Shown here: piece after piece, positions 9,320 to 17,525 of the stretch
How the letters are laid out: each line of letters begins with the position of its first letter
How positions within the stretch are numbered: the stretch's first letter is position 1
NCBI GenBank assembly: GCA_022041995.1
Contig: CP074381.1
Span: 2,852,001-2,916,000, forward strand
DNA length: 64,000 nt
From: Cupriavidus necator
GTDB lineage: Bacteria > Pseudomonadota > Gammaproteobacteria > Burkholderiales > Burkholderiaceae
Direction: 5' to 3'
The notes under the pieces: model-generated
Told to the model about the DNA's origin: nothing
The model's database searches: none
What the model saw: the letters and a program-made list of their open reading frames with translations, nothing else
Translations under genes and position numbers: made by a program

Positions 9320-9523
9320 CCAGAGGGAAGCGATCGAGACCCGCGTTGGGCGCGGGTGCCACGCACGTGGCAGTAATGACTTTTGTGGGGACCACCTCGG
9401 AACGAGGTGTTGGGCACTAGCCAGGTACTGGTGTCGCGGGGGATTCAGACCCCACGCCGGCCGACCGTACCCAGCCACGCCCTCTTTTATGCCGCCCCGC
9501 AGGCCATGCCTGCGGGGCATTTT
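9320..9523 (+). ncRNA. Candidate structured RNA downstream of hemP
   Basis: No gene fits here, but the stretch holds several stable hairpins in series: 9339-9357 (7-bp stem), 9358-9371 (6 bp), 9393-9409 (7 bp, GAA loop), a weaker one around 9415-9433, and the terminator at 9494-9523. It would be transcribed from the Fur-controlled hemP promoter or one of its own. An iron-responsive sRNA (BrrF) is described in Burkholderia; from memory it lies beside hemP, which I cannot confirm here. The 5' end is a guess. Confidence 0.4.
9494..9523 (+). terminator. Intrinsic terminator downstream of hemP
   Basis: A perfect 11-bp GC-rich stem (GCCCCGCAGGC / GCCTGCGGGGC), a 3-nt loop, then ATTTT. It lies ~205 bp past the hemP stop. 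Confidence 0.85.
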
Positions 9524-9555
9524 CATGCGCCGGCACTGTGGCCGGCGCAAGGGCT

Positions 9556-9963
9556 TTACAGGCCCAGCGCAGCGATGCCGGCGCGCGCGATCTGCGCGTC
9601 TTCGGTCGACTTCACGCCCGACACGCCCACTGCACCGACCACCTGATCGTTGCAGACGATGGGCACGCCGCCCTCCAGCATGCCTTGCAGCACCGGCGCC
9701 GTCATGAACGAGTAGCGGCCGTTGTTGATCATGTCTTCGTAGACCTTCGACTCGCGACGGCCCAGCGCCGAGGTACGGGCCTTTTCGCTGGCAATGTGGG
9801 CCGAGATCGGCGCGGCATCATCCAGGCGCTGCATCGCCAGCATATGGCCGCCATCGTCCACCACGACGATGGACACGGCCCATTGATGATTCTTCGCCTC
9901 GGTTTCCGCTGCGGCCATGATCTTCTTCACATCGTCTGCCGTCAGAACCGTCTTTTGCTGCAT
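9556..9963 (-). CDS. GlcG/HbpS family haem-binding-type protein
   Basis: Protein of the GlcG/HbpS (DUF336) family, 135 residues. Visible features are the N-terminal LTADDVKKIMAAAETEA helix, the SIVVVDDGGHMLAMQRLD strand pair and the C-terminal GGVPIVCNDQVVGAVGVSG block. Some members bind haem, others sit in glycolate or propanediol clusters, so a precise role is not assigned. The start at 9963 was preferred over in-frame Met codons at 9984 and 10098 because CAGGAG lies 6-7 nt upstream. There is no obvious signal peptide. It is a single-gene unit on the minus strand. Confidence 0.85.
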   Translation of the reverse strand: MQQKTVLTADDVKKIMAAAETEAKNHQWAVSIVVVDDGGHMLAMQRLDDAAPISAHIASEKARTSALGRRESKVYEDMINNGRYSFMTAPVLQGMLEGGVPIVCNDQVVGAVGVSGVKSTEDAQIARAGIAALGL

Positions 9964-10063
9964 GCCACTCTCCTGGTCATTCATTTGGTTGAGGCCGAAG
10001 TATAGCGCCGCACTCTGGCCATCGTCATGGCAGGCGCCCCGCTGCGGCGCGCCGGACCACGGG

Positions 10064-10099
10064 CAAAAACAAAAATGGCCCGCGTTTTGGCAGGCCATT
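10064..10099 (-). terminator. Intrinsic terminator after the 12-residue-repeat protein gene
   Basis: Read on the minus strand, a 7-bp stem (AATGGCC / GGCCATT) with a 12-nt loop is followed by a T-rich tail (10064-10075). Confidence 0.6.
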
Positions 10100-10122
10100 C
10101 ATCATGCACGGACTACAGCGAT

Positions 10123-10416
10123 TCAGGCGCCGTCCGAGAACGGATCCGGCTTGCCCATGCGTGCGCCGTCGGTGAACGGATCGGGCTTGCCCATGCGCGC
10201 GCCATCGGTGAACGGATCGGGCTTGCCGAGGCGGGCACCGTCGGTGAACGGATCAACCTTGCCCATCTTGGCACCATCGGTGTACGGGTCCGTCTTGCCG
10301 ACCCTGGCGCCGTCCAGGTACGGATCGACCTTGCCGACGGCGGCAAATGCGGAGGTGGAAAGCGCGCCCAGCGCGGCCAGCGCTGCGACGGCAGCAACGG
10401 CTTTGGTGATCTTCAT
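10123..10416 (-). CDS. Secreted protein of tandem 12-residue repeats
   Basis: A 97-residue protein. Residues 1-25 are a typical signal peptide ending in AFA. The mature part is almost wholly six tandem copies of a 12-residue unit with pattern [VML]GK-x-DP[YF]-x-DGA[RK]. The alternating acidic DP and DGA motifs and basic residues suggest metal or surface binding, but I recognise no named family. Repeats 4-6 are nearly identical, repeats 1-2 more divergent. The start was set at 10416 because it has AAGGGGA upstream and opens the signal peptide; the frame extends to 10464. It has its own terminator. Confidence 0.75.
   Translation of the reverse strand: MKITKAVAAVAALAALGALSTSAFAAVGKVDPYLDGARVGKTDPYTDGAKMGKVDPFTDGARLGKPDPFTDGARMGKPDPFTDGARMGKPDPFSDGA
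10126..10338 (-). repeat. Six tandem 36-bp coding repeats
   Basis: Six 36-bp units, the last one base triplet short, encode the 12-residue repeats of the secreted protein. The units at the 3' end of the gene are closest to identical, which suggests recent expansion there. Confidence 0.85.
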
Positions 10417-10631
10417 GGATATTCCCCTTGCTATTCTTTGGTTGGTCAAGGCACCGTGCAGCACTTTGCGGTGCTGTCATCACGATGTCACAAGAATAGT
10501 TTAGGGGAAAACCCTGATATCGATAGAGGTGACGCTTTGAGCAGTCTGTTCAAATAATTTGACTATTCTCAGCAAGGGGGCGAATTTCCGGGAACTGGCT
10601 TCAGCGCCTCATGTCGCACTGCGGCAGGAAA

Positions 10632-10660
10632 AAGGAAAGGGCCCCGGAGGACCCTTCTCT
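10632..10660 (-). terminator. Terminator after the Tyr/Pro-rich secreted protein gene
   Basis: On the minus strand an ~8-bp stem with G-T pairs (AAGGGTCC / GGGCCCTT) and a TCCG loop is followed by a T-rich tail. Confidence 0.6.
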
Positions 10661-10690
10661 TTCAAAAAGCTTGCGCAGGGCGAACGACGA

Positions 10691-11038
10691 TCAGTCGTCG
10701 CGCCAACGGCCATGGCCATGTCCATGGCCACGATAGTACCCCGGCGGGCCATAGTAGCCGCGGTGGCCGCCGTAATAACGCGGCGGGCCGTAGTAGCCAG
10801 GACCGTAATAGACCGGACGCGGGCGTACCACCACCGGCGGCGGGCCGTAGTAGACCGGCGCAGGCGCCACCACGACAGGCGGCGGTGCATAGTAAGCCGG
10901 GGCTGGCGGATAGTAGGCGGGCGCGCCAACCACTACGCCCGGCACCCCGATTGCCACGCCGACGCTCACATGGGCCATTGCTGCCCCAGAAGCAAGCCCG
11001 GCTGCGACACCGAATGCTGCGAGCCACCAACGTTTCAT
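10691..11038 (-). CDS. Tyr/Pro-rich (PXPV-type) secreted protein
   Basis: A 115-residue exported protein. A signal peptide (~1-22, ending AMAH) leads into a low-complexity region of Pro-Val, Tyr-Tyr and Gly motifs such as APPPVVVAPAPVYYGPPP, then a His/Gly/Arg tail. It resembles the short PXPV-repeat proteins common in Burkholderiales, whose function is unknown to me. It is a single-gene unit with its own terminator. The tRNA-Leu 5' half lies ~200 bp upstream, on the other strand. Confidence 0.75.
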   Translation of the reverse strand: MKRWWLAAFGVAAGLASGAAMAHVSVGVAIGVPGVVVGAPAYYPPAPAYYAPPPVVVAPAPVYYGPPPVVVRPRPVYYGPGYYGPPRYYGGHRGYYGPPGYYRGHGHGHGRWRDD

Positions 11039-11239
11039 ATCCGCCTCTCAAATTGAGATTTCTCTTAATCCGTATTGTAGGGGTTCGGAATTTTCCAGGT
11101 GCAACGGCAAGGTCGACATTGTTACCAGCCGTAACAGTGGCGTCACTTTTTGCGGCCCCCGCGCGCTTTCAGCCGGCGCCCGCAGCAGCAACGCGCTTGC
11201 ATCCGGGATGCGGAGCCACCACAATACCGGGCTTGCCGT

Positions 11240-11280
11240 GCGGCCGTGGAGAAATTGGTAGACTCAGCAGACTTAAAATC
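11240..11280 (+). tRNA. tRNA-Leu(UAA), 5' half, interrupted by the island
   Basis: Holds the 5' acceptor strand (GCGGCCG), the D arm and the anticodon arm up to the second base of its 3' strand; anticodon TAA is at 11274-11276. The sequence then turns into island DNA with no T arm. The missing part is at 29479-29524. Joined, the halves give an 87-nt tRNA with perfect acceptor (GCGGCCG/CGGCCGC) and anticodon (GCAGA/TCTGC) stems. As it stands this gene should not make a working tRNA. Confidence 0.9.
11270..11280 (+). repeat. Left attachment core of the island
   Basis: Eleven bases (GACTTAAAATC) spanning the anticodon loop are repeated directly at 29468-29478. Bases on either side differ between copies, so the identity block is exactly 11 bp. 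Confidence 0.85.
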
Positions 11281-11320
11281 ACTCGTGACAGTAGGATTGG
11301 CAAGGGTTTGCGGCACGTCG

Positions 11321-11337
11321 TGCGTAAATCTGCGTAA
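11321..11337 (+). repeat. Candidate integrase arm-type sites, left end
   Basis: Two direct copies of TGCGTAA (11321-11327 and 11331-11337), 10 bp apart, lie between the left core and the integrase. The same heptamer occurs near the right end at 29347-29353. About one helical turn of spacing is usual for arm-type sites; this is inference. Confidence 0.4.
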
Positions 11338-11358
11338 TCCACCCAGTCACGAGGAATC

Positions 11359-12471
11359 ATGGGCTCCATCACCACGCTCAAGAAGACCGACGCCAAAACC
11401 GGCAAGTCCGTCACTACGCACCGCGCCTTCATCCGCCGCAACGTCAGCGGCAAGTCCGTCAGCAAGTCGAAGGTGTTCGCGACCAAGACAGAAGCTAAGG
11501 ACTGGCTGCGCGAGAACGAAAACAGCGCCGGGTTAGCTGCCCTAGGCGCCGCTACCGGGCCGAGCTTTGGTGACCTCCTAGACGCATTCGTCAAGTCCCC
11601 GCCAACCAAGGGCACGAGGTTCTGGGATCCGACACATATCGATTTCTGGCGCGCCGAACTCGGCTCAATGAAGACTGGCGAGATCAATCGCGGAGCCATT
11701 AACACGTGCAAGGCTACGCTGCTGGTCAAACCCGCCGTCCGATACTCCCCGTCCGGTCCAATTGAACTGGACAAACCGCTCACGCCGGCGACCGTCAACC
11801 GCTACCTGGCGACCTTGAGCAGCGTGTTCAATTTCGCCATGCAACGCGAGATCATCGCCATCCACCCCATGAAGGGTGGCGCCGTGTCCAAGGAGAAAGA
11901 GTCCGATGGCAGACGCCGGATCCTGACGCCTGGCGAGGAGCAGAGCCTCTACACGGCCTGCGATGGCAGTAGCTGGCCGATGATGCGCCTGTTCCTGCGG
12001 GTTTGCCTCACCACGGCAGCGCGCAAGTCGGAAGTGCTGAAACTTCGCTGGCAGGACATCGACCTCGACCGATCCGTGGCGATGTTGCCCAAGACGAAAA
12101 ACGATTCACCGCGCGCCCTGCCCCTGGTGAGCGATGTGAAGGCTGCGCTGATCGAGGCGAAGAAAGTGCGGCCCTTGAGCTCCGACTACCTGTTCTTTGA
12201 CCCCCGGCACCCCGAACGGCCAAAGAATATCGACATGCTTTGGAAGGCCGTACGGAAACGCGCCGGTCTATGGCAAGACCGCGACGATCCGCTCGATCAG
12301 GTGGTGCTGCATACCACGCGCCACACTGTCGCAACGAAGCTGATCCGTGTCGAGAAGAACATCGCCAAGGTGCAAGCCGTCACCGGCCACAAGACCCTGG
12401 CGATGCTCAACCGGTACACGCACCTGGACACGGACGACGCCGTGGAGCTTGCAGAGCGGACTTTTGGCTAG
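11359..12471 (+). CDS. int: Tyrosine recombinase/integrase
   Basis: Phage-type integrase, 370 residues, that would recombine the element at the tRNA-Leu core. An N-terminal arm-binding region and a core-binding SAM-like domain (~65-175) precede the catalytic domain. Catalytic residues are Arg222 (TTAARKSEVL), His318-x-x-Arg321 (LHTTRHT), His344 (VTGHKTL) and the nucleophile Tyr353 (NRYTHL). It sits 78 bp from the core and reads away from it, with GAGGA before the ATG. Its last 4 bp overlap the convergent Cys-rich gene. The frame is intact, so the enzyme could be active. Confidence 0.95.
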   Translation: MGSITTLKKTDAKTGKSVTTHRAFIRRNVSGKSVSKSKVFATKTEAKDWLRENENSAGLAALGAATGPSFGDLLDAFVKSPPTKGTRFWDPTHIDFWRAELGSMKTGEINRGAINTCKATLLVKPAVRYSPSGPIELDKPLTPATVNRYLATLSSVFNFAMQREIIAIHPMKGGAVSKEKESDGRRRILTPGEEQSLYTACDGSSWPMMRLFLRVCLTTAARKSEVLKLRWQDIDLDRSVAMLPKTKNDSPRALPLVSDVKAALIEAKKVRPLSSDYLFFDPRHPERPKNIDMLWKAVRKRAGLWQDRDDPLDQVVLHTTRHTVATKLIRVEKNIAKVQAVTGHKTLAMLNRYTHLDTDDAVELAERTFG

Positions 12472-13013
12472 CAGCCCTCTGGCACGGATGCGGGGGCTGC
12501 CTCAGCGCTCACCCGCATCCTGCCGGCAAATCCGAATGTTGTCGCCTGCTGCTCGTCGCGCAGCACCGCGACAAGCACCTCCTCCGTATCCACCGTCCGA
12601 TCAATCGCTCGGGTATGCACGGTGCCGTCGGCGCGCTGGTAGGTGACGCCACGAGGGTCCAGGCGCGCCAATTTGATCGGAGGGCTGCCCTTCCCGTTCT
12701 TGCCGATCAGCCACTCGCGCTCGCGGTTGTAGCAGCTCACGCAGAGGTGCGCGTGGATCAGCCTGGAAGCGCCCCGATGGCATCGGCCGCAGATCAGCGT
12801 TCCGCGAAACGGCGAAGTGCTGGCACCACTGTCGCCGGCATGCTGCGCACCGACCGAGCAGCCCCGGCAGCGATGGCGCGCCAGATCCTGCTCGTGGTTG
12901 GCACGGCGCCAGTTGCCTGAGCAGGACTCGACCGACAGGCTCGCTCTGAGGAGCTCGCACTGGAAGTGCTGCACGCCGGGCAGATACTCATTCTCGAAGT
13001 AGGTGATGTCCAT
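12468..13013 (-). CDS. Cys-rich, zinc-ribbon-like protein of the island
   Basis: Unrecognised 181-residue protein with several Cys pairs (CRGC, ICGRC, CVSC) and interspersed His residues, which suggest one or two zinc ribbons. The pattern ICGRCHRG...CVSCYNRE resembles HNH-type or zinc-finger proteins of phages, but no nuclease motif is clear. The start at 13013 gives MDITYFENEY; the frame continues to 13040. It is the last gene of the leftward tape-measure cluster, 59 bp after the tape-measure stop, and its 3' end overlaps the integrase 3' end by 4 bp. Confidence 0.6.
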   Translation of the reverse strand: MDITYFENEYLPGVQHFQCELLRASLSVESCSGNWRRANHEQDLARHRCRGCSVGAQHAGDSGASTSPFRGTLICGRCHRGASRLIHAHLCVSCYNREREWLIGKNGKGSPPIKLARLDPRGVTYQRADGTVHTRAIDRTVDTEEVLVAVLRDEQQATTFGFAGRMRVSAEAAPASVPEGC

Positions 13014-13072
13014 TGGTGAGATCCGGGATTGGCACCTCACCAGTGTATTTGCACGACCTCGATAGAAGGGGC

Positions 13073-15874
13073 TCAGCCTCCAGCGCCAGAAGGCGCAGGA
13101 GGACCCAACCGCGTCCGGACCGAAATCGGTGCCGCAGCCGGCGAGCCGTTCGGATTGTGCAGGTGGAATGTCCCCTCCACAGAGATCCGCTGCTGCATCT
13201 GAGTTTCGCCTGGGCGCGGTGACGCCGGCCCCTCCGGCAGCGGCGTGCCCTTCTGCTCTACCTCGCCGACATTTGCATATCTCCCCATCACGTCGTCAGC
13301 ATACGCCTCAGCACGCGGGCCGCTGCCGTTGTACATGCGCACGCCACGGCGCACGTTGCCGTGCGACGCGTCGATGTTCTGCCGCAGGAACTTGGCCGCT
13401 GCCCGGATGCTTTGCTCAGGGTCGCTCCAGTCGGTGATGCCGCGCGACGCCAGGTAGCGCGAGTTGTGCTGCATCAGGCCGTAGTCTCGGGTGCCATTGT
13501 CATTGAGCGAGCCGACGGCGTTGGGATCCAGGGTGGATTCCTTCATCGCGATCGCCTTGAGCAGCTTCGGGTCGACGCCGTATTCCTTCCCGTACTTGAC
13601 GAACAGCGCGTCGAACTGGGACGAGCCGGCGCCTCGGCCGGCTGCGCGCGCAGCACGGTCCCACCGGTCCTCGCCACGATTGAACGCCCCCGGCGTGAGA
13701 CTGCCATCGCCGCCGGATTCCGCCGGCTGATCGTGGAGCGTCCCCGCCTTGAGTTTCTTGACGTTCTCCTCGATGAACTTGGCCTCCTCTTCCAGCTTGT
13801 CGGCCCGCTCCTTCTTTAGCGCGGTGATCCGGGCCTGGTTGCCCTTCTCTTCCTGCTCGAGTTTGAGCAGTTCCTTGTTCAGCCGGTCCCGCTCCTCGTC
13901 CTCACCCCACTTAGCCGCCTGGTCTCGCTTGCTGGCGATACCCAGGATTTTCCCCTTGAGCAGCTCGCGCTTCTTCTCAGCCTCGGCAATCTGCGGGTCC
14001 AACTGCCCTGTGACCATGCCGGCCCGGTCCTTCGACTCGGCCCGCATGACCGCCTCTTGGATCTCGCGCGGACTCTTTTTGTCGCTGCCGCCGGCCAGGT
14101 ACATGATGCCATCCCGCATAGACTGCATCACCGGAACCATCTTGTCCGCTAGCGTGGTTTGGATGTTGTCCAGCGTCGCGATACCCTTGCGCACGTCACC
14201 ACCAAGCGTTCTTTCTTGGGACTGCGTCGCCGCCTCTCTGACGCGCTTGTCCTTCTCTGCGTCGCTCAGCGAGCCATCGGCCTCGATTTGGCTGATGCGC
14301 GAGATGCCGGTCGCATTCACGTCCTTGATGTCGACGCCGAGACGCTTCAAGCGCGCCGACAGCCCGCCGAGTTGTTCCGGACCGATCGTCGCCAGCGCCA
14401 TCGACTGCGACATGTTGGTGCCGAACAAGTTCGACATGGCGTTGATCATGAGCTCGGGCCGACCCGCATAGTTCTTCTTGAACTGCTCCATGAGCAATTG
14501 CAGGTTGGTCGCATCAGACTTCGCCGCCCCGAGTGTCGGCAAATTGAAGCGGCTGGCGAACTGCTCATAAAACGAGCCGGGCCCAAACGTGCCGCGCCCG
14601 GTGCCGAACGCGCCTTGCTCGCGCAGGATGCCAGTTTGAATCGGGTTGAGGCCGAGACGCGAGCCCAACGCCGAATACATGAAGTTCTGCCCAGCCTCGC
14701 CCGCCGCGCCACCGCCGGCGATCGATGCATTGACGCGGCCCAACAGCGCGGCCGCGCCGGCAGGGTCGAGACCAGGCGTCTTGTTGCCAATCAAGCCGGT
14801 CAGCATGCTCGCGTAGCCGGACACGTTGGCGCTATTCAGGCCCATGCGGGTCTGCTGCGCCGTGAAGCCCGAGATGGCGTCCAGCACCTCGTCGGCCTTC
14901 GAGAAGGAATCCGACTTGGCGATGCTCTCGCCAATCAGCAGCGCCAGGCGACGGCTGCCCTGCTCGTCGTTGGTGACCCTGAACTGGCGCATCTGCGCGA
15001 AGAAGGCGTTGCTCTGCCCGAGCTCCATCCCGAACGAGCGGCCGAAGCCACCAGCGGTATGGACCTCCTCCGCGACCGTCTTGTACTGCTCGCCCGTGAT
15101 ACCGGACAGCTTGACGAACTGAGCGCCGAGGCGCTGCCCATCCTCAAACGTCGTATCGAGGCCGCTGGACGCCGCGCGCAGCGCGTCCTTGAGCACGCCG
15201 AAGCTGACATTCACGTCGCCAAGCTGACGCTTGAGCGTGTCGTAGCCGATGTTCTCTTGCTCGGCCGCGCCAATCTTCTCGCGCACGGCGCCGATCGCCT
15301 TGCCCAAGGCGAACGCAGCCAGGCCACCGGCAAAGCCCATGATCCCGGCGCCGATGCCGCCTGCCATGCCAGCAGAGAGGGCGCTGTTGGCAACGCCACC
15401 GACCGGCCCCATGGCATTCAGCCCGGCGCCGATAATCTGCCGGCCGGCGCTGCCAGTGCCCGCGCCGCCACCACCCGATGGCGTGGGAGGCTGGGCGGGT
15501 GGCTGACCGGACGGCGCCTGCTGGAAGCCGTACCCGGTGACGTATTCGAAGGACTTCCTCATCTGTCGCGCCCGGCTCGAGGCATCCGGGTATAGCTTCT
15601 GCCAGTCCACGTCTGTGAAGGCGGCGCCGCCCTGACCAGTGGCATTCATCCGCTTGTTCAGATCCCCTGAAACTCTGCGAAGATTCTCGAATGCCCTCGT
15701 GATGCGGATGACCTCGTCAACCGATGCTTTGGTGACCGGCTCGAATTTCAGCTTGTTGGCACTGGCAACTGCGCTCCCCAGCTTATTGATCTGCTGTGTG
15801 AACTGCTGCAGTACCCTCTCAATATCCCCCGCGTCGAGCTGCGCCTCGATTGGGATACGAACGCCGCCGGTCAT
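13073..15874 (-). CDS. Phage tail tape-measure protein with lytic transglycosylase domain
   Basis: A 933-residue protein with the look of a tail tape measure: helical N-terminus, a Pro/Gly linker (~120-140), Gly/Ala-rich hydrophobic segments (~145-200), then long amphipathic helices. Near the C-terminus (~755-865) is a lysozyme-like transglycosylase domain with the catalytic Glu at ~779 (AMKESTLDPNA) and DYGLMQHNSRYL, YNGSG motifs. In phages this protein sets tail length and helps DNA pass the cell wall. Odd here: no tail-tube, baseplate or capsid genes lie in the element. Its start overlaps the preceding gene by 4 bp. Codon use looks like its neighbours. Confidence 0.8.
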   Translation of the reverse strand: MTGGVRIPIEAQLDAGDIERVLQQFTQQINKLGSAVASANKLKFEPVTKASVDEVIRITRAFENLRRVSGDLNKRMNATGQGGAAFTDVDWQKLYPDASSRARQMRKSFEYVTGYGFQQAPSGQPPAQPPTPSGGGGAGTGSAGRQIIGAGLNAMGPVGGVANSALSAGMAGGIGAGIMGFAGGLAAFALGKAIGAVREKIGAAEQENIGYDTLKRQLGDVNVSFGVLKDALRAASSGLDTTFEDGQRLGAQFVKLSGITGEQYKTVAEEVHTAGGFGRSFGMELGQSNAFFAQMRQFRVTNDEQGSRRLALLIGESIAKSDSFSKADEVLDAISGFTAQQTRMGLNSANVSGYASMLTGLIGNKTPGLDPAGAAALLGRVNASIAGGGAAGEAGQNFMYSALGSRLGLNPIQTGILREQGAFGTGRGTFGPGSFYEQFASRFNLPTLGAAKSDATNLQLLMEQFKKNYAGRPELMINAMSNLFGTNMSQSMALATIGPEQLGGLSARLKRLGVDIKDVNATGISRISQIEADGSLSDAEKDKRVREAATQSQERTLGGDVRKGIATLDNIQTTLADKMVPVMQSMRDGIMYLAGGSDKKSPREIQEAVMRAESKDRAGMVTGQLDPQIAEAEKKRELLKGKILGIASKRDQAAKWGEDEERDRLNKELLKLEQEEKGNQARITALKKERADKLEEEAKFIEENVKKLKAGTLHDQPAESGGDGSLTPGAFNRGEDRWDRAARAAGRGAGSSQFDALFVKYGKEYGVDPKLLKAIAMKESTLDPNAVGSLNDNGTRDYGLMQHNSRYLASRGITDWSDPEQSIRAAAKFLRQNIDASHGNVRRGVRMYNGSGPRAEAYADDVMGRYANVGEVEQKGTPLPEGPASPRPGETQMQQRISVEGTFHLHNPNGSPAAAPISVRTRLGPPAPSGAGG

Positions 15875-16284
15875 TTCGAGCTCCGCTTAGTGGTCCGACG
15901 CGAGGTCAAAGCGCGCGACTGAACGGCATCACGTGGTGTCGCCGACTTGAAGAAGATCGCACGTGCCTGGCCGAGGGCCTTGTGCATGCCGCGCCCGGCG
16001 CGCTGCTTTGCAGCCCAAAGTTCATCGACCAGCATGTCGAATGGACCTTTGCGCCTTCCCCCCGTAGCCTTGTCGGCCACTTCGTCCATCAGGCACTTGG
16101 CGAGGGGCGATGTCTGCGGCTTGAACGCGTTCGGCCCCAGGTTGCCACCGTGCGAGCAGCTCGCTTTCGCGAGGACAGTGTTGTCACGACCACGGATGGC
16201 CTCGGCCACCATGTGATGGTCAAGGACGGTAAGCCGGAGTCGCATCCCGCCGCGCATCTCCTCATGAATCAATCTCGTCGACAT
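15871..16284 (-). CDS. Hypothetical protein upstream of the tape measure
   Basis: Unrecognised 137-residue basic protein, soluble by appearance, with an Arg/Lys/Ser-rich tail. It has a strong ribosome site (AAGGAGGG) and its end overlaps the tape-measure start by 4 bp, so the two are probably translationally coupled. In phages the gene before the tape measure is often a tail assembly chaperone, but I see no frameshift signal or motif that proves this. Confidence 0.6.
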   Translation of the reverse strand: MSTRLIHEEMRGGMRLRLTVLDHHMVAEAIRGRDNTVLAKASCSHGGNLGPNAFKPQTSPLAKCLMDEVADKATGGRRKGPFDMLVDELWAAKQRAGRGMHKALGQARAIFFKSATPRDAVQSRALTSRRTTKRSSK

Positions 16285-16353
16285 CTTGCCCTCCTTGGGC
16301 GCTAACCGAATAAAAAGCCCAGGGCGGAAAACACACGCGCCTGGGAAGGCGGC

Positions 16354-16617
16354 TCAATCGGCCGCCGTGGGTGGATCGTTACGTTTGGCCTGCTTGCCAT
16401 CGAGCGTTCCGATGAGTGCGACGCATGCAGCAAGACACCCAGGATCGCCTGCAAGCGCCTTCTGCACCGCGAGCCGCGTCAGCATGCCGCCGTGCTTGAG
16501 GAGCTCTGCGGCGACATCTCGGCGCAGACGGTCGGCCGTACGTGGTCGGCCCCGAGTATTCGCAACCCTTCCGGGTTGGAAGGGCGTGCCCGGGTTCTCA
16601 GCGCTGAATTTCGCCAT
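16354..16617 (-). CDS. Small basic protein with a GRPR-type N-terminus
   Basis: Unrecognised 87-residue protein. The start (FQPGRVANTRGRPRTADRL) resembles the N-terminus of DUF5681-like phage proteins, which often lie near packaging genes; the match is weak. GGAG lies 9 nt before the ATG. It follows the coiled-coil gene by 14 bp and precedes the next gene by ~70 bp, so it belongs to the same leftward unit. Confidence 0.55.
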   Translation of the reverse strand: MAKFSAENPGTPFQPGRVANTRGRPRTADRLRRDVAAELLKHGGMLTRLAVQKALAGDPGCLAACVALIGTLDGKQAKRNDPPTAAD

Positions 16618-16631
16618 AGCAGAGCTCCGGC

Positions 16632-17396
16632 TTATTTCGGGAGAGCGCCGGTTCGGACGAACCAGCTCAGGCGATCGCCCATGCGATACACATCGCCAGG
16701 TCGTACCGCCCCGGTCACGCGCATCAGCGTGCCGACGGCGTCGAGAAGCAGGGCCTCATACGCAGCCGCCTGCTCGGTCAGGAATCGGGTCGACACCGCG
16801 ACCTCGGCTTGCGCAGCGGCGGCCAGCAGTCGATCGCGACGCTGCAGAAGATCGCTCGGGATGCGCGCAGCCTCTACGTGCACGCGGGCCTCGGTCAGGG
16901 CCGTCTCAAGAGTTGCAATGTCGCGCTCTACCGTGAAGCTCTCCGCCTGATCGCGCTCACTTGCGGCGCCCGCCAATCGCAGGGCAGACAGCGCTTGTGC
17001 GCGATCGCGCAAGAGCGTGACCCGCTTCTCGATAGCAGAGACGGCGACAGCGAGCTCGGCGCTGCGCTCATGGAGCGTAGCAACATTGGCCTGAGCCTCC
17101 GCCAGGTCGCAGTAAGCGTCGCGGAGGCGGCGCGCCTCATCGTCGGTTGGCACGTGGCCGACGGCCGTCAGGCGGAAAACGGCGGAGTCTGCACGAGCCA
17201 GGCCATCCTCAACGGCAGCCTGCTGTCGCTCAGCGGCGGCGGCGCGTTGTGCGGCGTCCTGGGCGGCTAGTTCCGCTTCAAAGTGAGCGTCCAGATCGGC
17301 GAGTTTCTTGCGAAGCTTGTCGGTCGGACTGCCGACCATCGCTGCGGCCGTAATGTCAGCGATGACAGCCGCGCGCTGGGATTCGTAATTGCTCAT
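16632..17396 (-). CDS. Coiled-coil protein of the island
   Basis: Unrecognised 254-residue protein, mostly Ala/Glu/Arg-rich heptads from ~25 to ~215, predicted by eye to form a long coiled coil, followed by a short globular end (RPGDVYRMGDRLSWFVRTG). It has no signal peptide. GGAG precedes the ATG. It is the first gene of the leftward cluster leading to the tape measure, transcribed away from the serine recombinase. A scaffolding or tail-assembly role is possible but unsupported by any motif. Confidence 0.6.
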   Translation of the reverse strand: MSNYESQRAAVIADITAAAMVGSPTDKLRKKLADLDAHFEAELAAQDAAQRAAAAERQQAAVEDGLARADSAVFRLTAVGHVPTDDEARRLRDAYCDLAEAQANVATLHERSAELAVAVSAIEKRVTLLRDRAQALSALRLAGAASERDQAESFTVERDIATLETALTEARVHVEAARIPSDLLQRRDRLLAAAAQAEVAVSTRFLTEQAAAYEALLLDAVGTLMRVTGAVRPGDVYRMGDRLSWFVRTGALPK

Positions 17397-17525
17397 TTTT
17401 GCTCCGGTGAATTCAGGTCAGTAATTCCGCAGCAAGTGCCGCGAATGAGCCCAGTATTCCGTCACGACCGGTCGAGGGGTGGGTTTCGAGAGAGCGCGCA
17501 AGCGATTCGTGAGGCGTGGCGGCAG

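Noticed and set aside
10126..10338. Regular 36-bp repeats considered as a CRISPR array
   Set aside because: Units are contiguous with no unique spacers, and they encode an in-frame 12-residue protein repeat.
14159..15595. Long plus-strand open frame opposite the tape-measure gene
   Set aside because: No ribosome site or recognisable domain; its composition is that of an antisense shadow.
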